From contig CAIIXF020000009.1 in the NCBI GenBank assembly GCA_903813345.2, positions 29,176,740 to 29,240,739 of the forward strand: a DNA stretch of 64,000 nt, in the 5' to 3' direction. Below the pieces are notes generated by a model. That model did not search any database and had not been told where the DNA came from. It saw nothing but the letters and a program-made list of their open reading frames with translations. The stretch is from Owenia fusiformis. Its lineage: Eukaryota; Annelida; Polychaeta; Sabellida; Oweniidae. The position numbers and the translations under genes are program-made. This document shows, in pieces, positions 61,576 through 64,000 of this stretch; position 1 is the stretch's first letter; every line of letters begins with the position of its first letter.

Positions 61576-61711
61576 ACAAATATTTCACTCTATTGAGGTG
61601 AATACCTGTACATCTTTCACAAGTGATATTCCACGAAGCCCCAAGGGCAAGTGGAATATCACCTTGTGAAAGTGCTACAGGTATTCACCGAAAATAGAGT
61701 GAAATATTTGT
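61576..61711. repeat. Hairpin element, ~60-bp arms
   Basis: The left arm 61576-61634 and right arm 61651-61711 are reverse complements with few mismatches (ACAAATATTTCACTCTAT, GGTGAATACCTGTA, GTGGAATATCAC). The loop is only 16 bases, GAAGCCCCAAGGGCAA. Longest-stemmed member of the hairpin group. Confidence 0.85.
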
Positions 61712-61712
61712 T

Positions 61713-62003
61713 TTATTATATCACTGTCTAGCTAAACATCCCTAATATTATTAATTCATTAAGTCTTCAGATATTTTTACGAATCTACTCGGTTCGTCTG
61801 CCATTTTGACTCACACTAAACTAAATTATTTACACTGACCGAAAACAAATTCTTTGAAAATTCCCGGGAGCGTGGGATATCGCTAGATATCTCACGGTTG
61901 TCTTATCTGATTAGCATTGCCATTGAATATCGCCAGATATCCCACGACATGTGACCCGGTTTTGACCAATCATTCTGTCGCTAGCTAGATAGTGATATAA
62001 TAA
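61713..62003. mobile_element. Possible fold-back element abutting the hairpin
   Basis: TTATTATATCACTGTCTAGC (from 61713) is inverted at 61982-62003 (TAGCTAGATAGTGATATAAT...). Inside are two palindromic words around GATATC (GGGATATCGCTAGATATCTC near 61876 and ATCGCCAGATATCCCAC near 61929). No coding frame. Confidence 0.55.
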
Positions 62004-62211
62004 CTTTTATTATTTGGCGTGGTAAACTCTCGGCATTCCGTTTAAACAAAAGTGATTGGGTCAAATTTCAATCGGAATCACGTAAATGCTCTTTTTTGTC
62101 ATATTTTACGCACTTCTTCCTCTTAAGCTGAAATATAATGAAATAGTCATCGTGTAGTTTTGGTATCGTAATACAACGATTATTTCCCTATCATATGGCT
62201 AGATATTAATA

Positions 62212-63045
62212 TCACAGGCTGGTATCGAAATATTTGTCCGCTGTGACGGAGTATGCTATTTTTCATAAAAACACTAAGAATACTTCACGATTTATTTTTT
62301 AACTCATATGTTTCGTTATACCATACAAAATTACTTACTCCATGCAATGGATATATCATTTGCGGGTAACTTTCACTTCTGTTTGAAGTCCAATTGCGCT
62401 GGGAAGAAAAGCTATTGAAAATGACGCCGGAGTATCATACTTCAAAATGTAGCATTTCTTGTTTAACTTTCTAATGGCACGATATAGTGACACGATAATA
62501 TTGAAACATGGTTTCAGCATTATTATTATGAAGGTATAAATGGGATTTTGGTGTATTTGGTCTTTTCAACTCTTTTATGAAAAATAATGTTTAATTTTTT
62601 TGTCCGCTGTGGCCGAGCAGTTGCAAATGTGAACTGTGAAAATGCTCCGTCACAGCGGACAAAAATATAAATATTATTTTTTATAAAAAAATTAAAAAGA
62701 CCCAATGCATTAATATCTCATTAATACATCCAGAGTTATGCTGAAAACATTATGTAAATAGTATCGTGTCACTATATCATGCCATTAAAAAGTTAAAAAA
62801 GAAATGGTACATTTTAGAGTTTGATACTCTGGCGCCGTTTTCAATAGATTTTTCCTAGCGTTATTGGACTTCAAACAGAAGTGAAGGTTACACGCAAATG
62901 ATATATCCATTGCATGGAGTAAGTAATTATCTTTGATATAACGAAACATATGAGTTAAAGAATAAATCGTGAAGCATTCTTAGTGTTTTTATGAAAAATA
63001 GCATGCTCCGTCACAGCGGACAAATCTTTCGATACCAGCCTGTGA
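62212..63045. mobile_element. 834-bp palindrome, ~400-bp arms, motif at every arm end
   Basis: 62212-62617 and 62645-63045 are reverse complements with scattered substitutions; the outer tips read TCACAGGCTGGTATCGAAA. The motif TTTGTCCGCTGTGACGGAG stands at the outer and inner end of both arms: 62233-62251, 62599-62617 (one base pair of changes, GTGGCCGAG), 62645-62663 (minus) and 63006-63024 (minus). The 27-base centre is GTTGCAAATGTGAACTGTG... . No coding frame of note. It is probably a fold-back/large-TIR MITE; a 3-bp ATA at both flanks is the only duplication seen. Confidence 0.85.
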
Positions 63046-63162
63046 ATATAAGTAGTCAGTTGTAATCTGTGTAAATACCTTGTAATTGTATAGTTTCTAA
63101 ATAGCTGAATAACGCTGGCATAATAGATGTCACCCTTGTTTGTCTTTGATTTTCTTGGACCA

Positions 63163-63582
63163 ATCCTCCATTCACTTCAATGCTTGAAACTTTCATTAGT
63201 CACTTAATTTCATGATTTATCAAAAAGTGTTGGTTGAATCTGTCTTAAACTCGAATGACATACTATTGCATGACCCTGTCAATGTACATGTTGTGATTAA
63301 ACGTGAAAATGTTGGTTGTCATACATATAGCCAAGGTTTTAATGAATTTTAGCATTGTACCAATGGAGATTTGGCCAAAGTTTTTTTGAAATGTAATGGA
63401 AAATTATTTAAATGACATTACTGTGTAAATCAAATCTATTATTGGTCAAAACTTGTCAATGTATTCAAATATGCTATCAAAAATAAAGAAAAGTAAGTCA
63501 TGAGAGGTAAAAAGTGCAAATCTCTTTAAATCTCATGAAAAACGAGATTTAGCGAGATTTCAAAGCTATTCAGAAACTTCTC
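63163..63582 (-). repeat. Dispersed repeat family E, reverse copy
   Basis: Reverse complement of 20948-21372. The AAATCTCGCTAAATCTCG word is at about 63545-63563 on the minus strand. Here no fold-back element abuts it. Confidence 0.8.
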
Positions 63583-64000
63583 TATTACAAGACCCCTATA
63601 CGTTTGTATATTTTATCCAATTTATTGAAAAAGACATAGGCTGATAAATGATAAACAGAAACTAATTGAGTTAGCTGTTATTATTACGAGTACACTAACA
63701 ATTTTTCATCTTTAATATTACTAATGACAGAAGCGAATGTCATAAGACAGAAAAGCTTACTTAGATGAGTATATTTTTCATATGTGGCATGTAACGTTTA
63801 AAACGACAAGTGAAAATCACCAGTAATTAGTAATTTTTCTTGTTTCATGTCAAAGATCATTGATGAGAATTAAGCATTTTTAAATATTACAAAAGATATA
63901 AAATGCATTATGAAGAAGACAGGTAATCATACGAAGGTCATATCATTTGTCGTAATTTGGATCATCTGTTCAAACTTGTATTAATTACATTATTGGATAT
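63583..64000. other. No feature recognised
   Basis: Plain A+T-rich sequence to the end of the window. Confidence 0.45.

Overview
This window looks like intergenic or intronic DNA from an A+T-rich animal genome, most likely a marine invertebrate; I cannot settle the phylum. There are no operons, no ribosome-binding sites and no long conserved coding regions. Almost everything recognisable is repeat or transposon sequence: Tc1/mariner-type elements flanked by TA, short MITEs, fold-back (palindromic) elements, minisatellites, and dispersed repeats present in several copies within the 64 kb. I found no tRNA, rRNA or CRISPR array. The only convincing protein homology is a decayed DDE transposase fragment (8933-9178, minus) with a DD37D-like spacing.

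Layout. 1-632: tandem pair of a repeat carrying TGACGTCA and an octamer-type palindrome. 2684-2842: TTAA-flanked MITE. 8014-9571: mariner-type element with ~270 bp inverted repeats, invaded by a CCGG-flanked MITE and a fold-back element. 10.7-14.5 kb: more MITEs and a 48-bp minisatellite. 15.8-21.4 kb: dense complex of degenerate repeats, a GGAC(T/C)T array and fold-back units. 22.1-22.7 kb: ~71-bp minisatellite with a hairpin in each unit. 23180-24835: second mariner-type element, inserted into one half of a tandem duplication. 25.9-32.5 kb: dispersed and tandem repeats containing GGCCATCTTG-like motifs. 33229-34523: intact-ended element with perfect 47-bp inverted repeats, 5-bp target duplication, CACGGTG termini and ten copies of a GAAACGCTCC-type motif. 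36634-37535: element with a 3-bp duplication sitting inside an 81-bp tandem repeat. 39160-39771: longest open reading frame (203 codons, minus), function unknown. 43-62 kb: several short hairpin elements of shared architecture and a TTAA-flanked element (45288-46118). 62212-63045: 834-bp near-perfect palindrome with a motif at both ends of both arms.

The parts do not form a pathway; what they record is transposition history. Several insertions can be dated relative to one another because the empty site survives in a paralogous copy inside the window. The best candidates for something new are the 33.2-34.5 kb element (Transib/RAG-like ends), the CCGG-targeted MITE family, the large palindrome at 62.2-63.0 kb, and the hairpin family.
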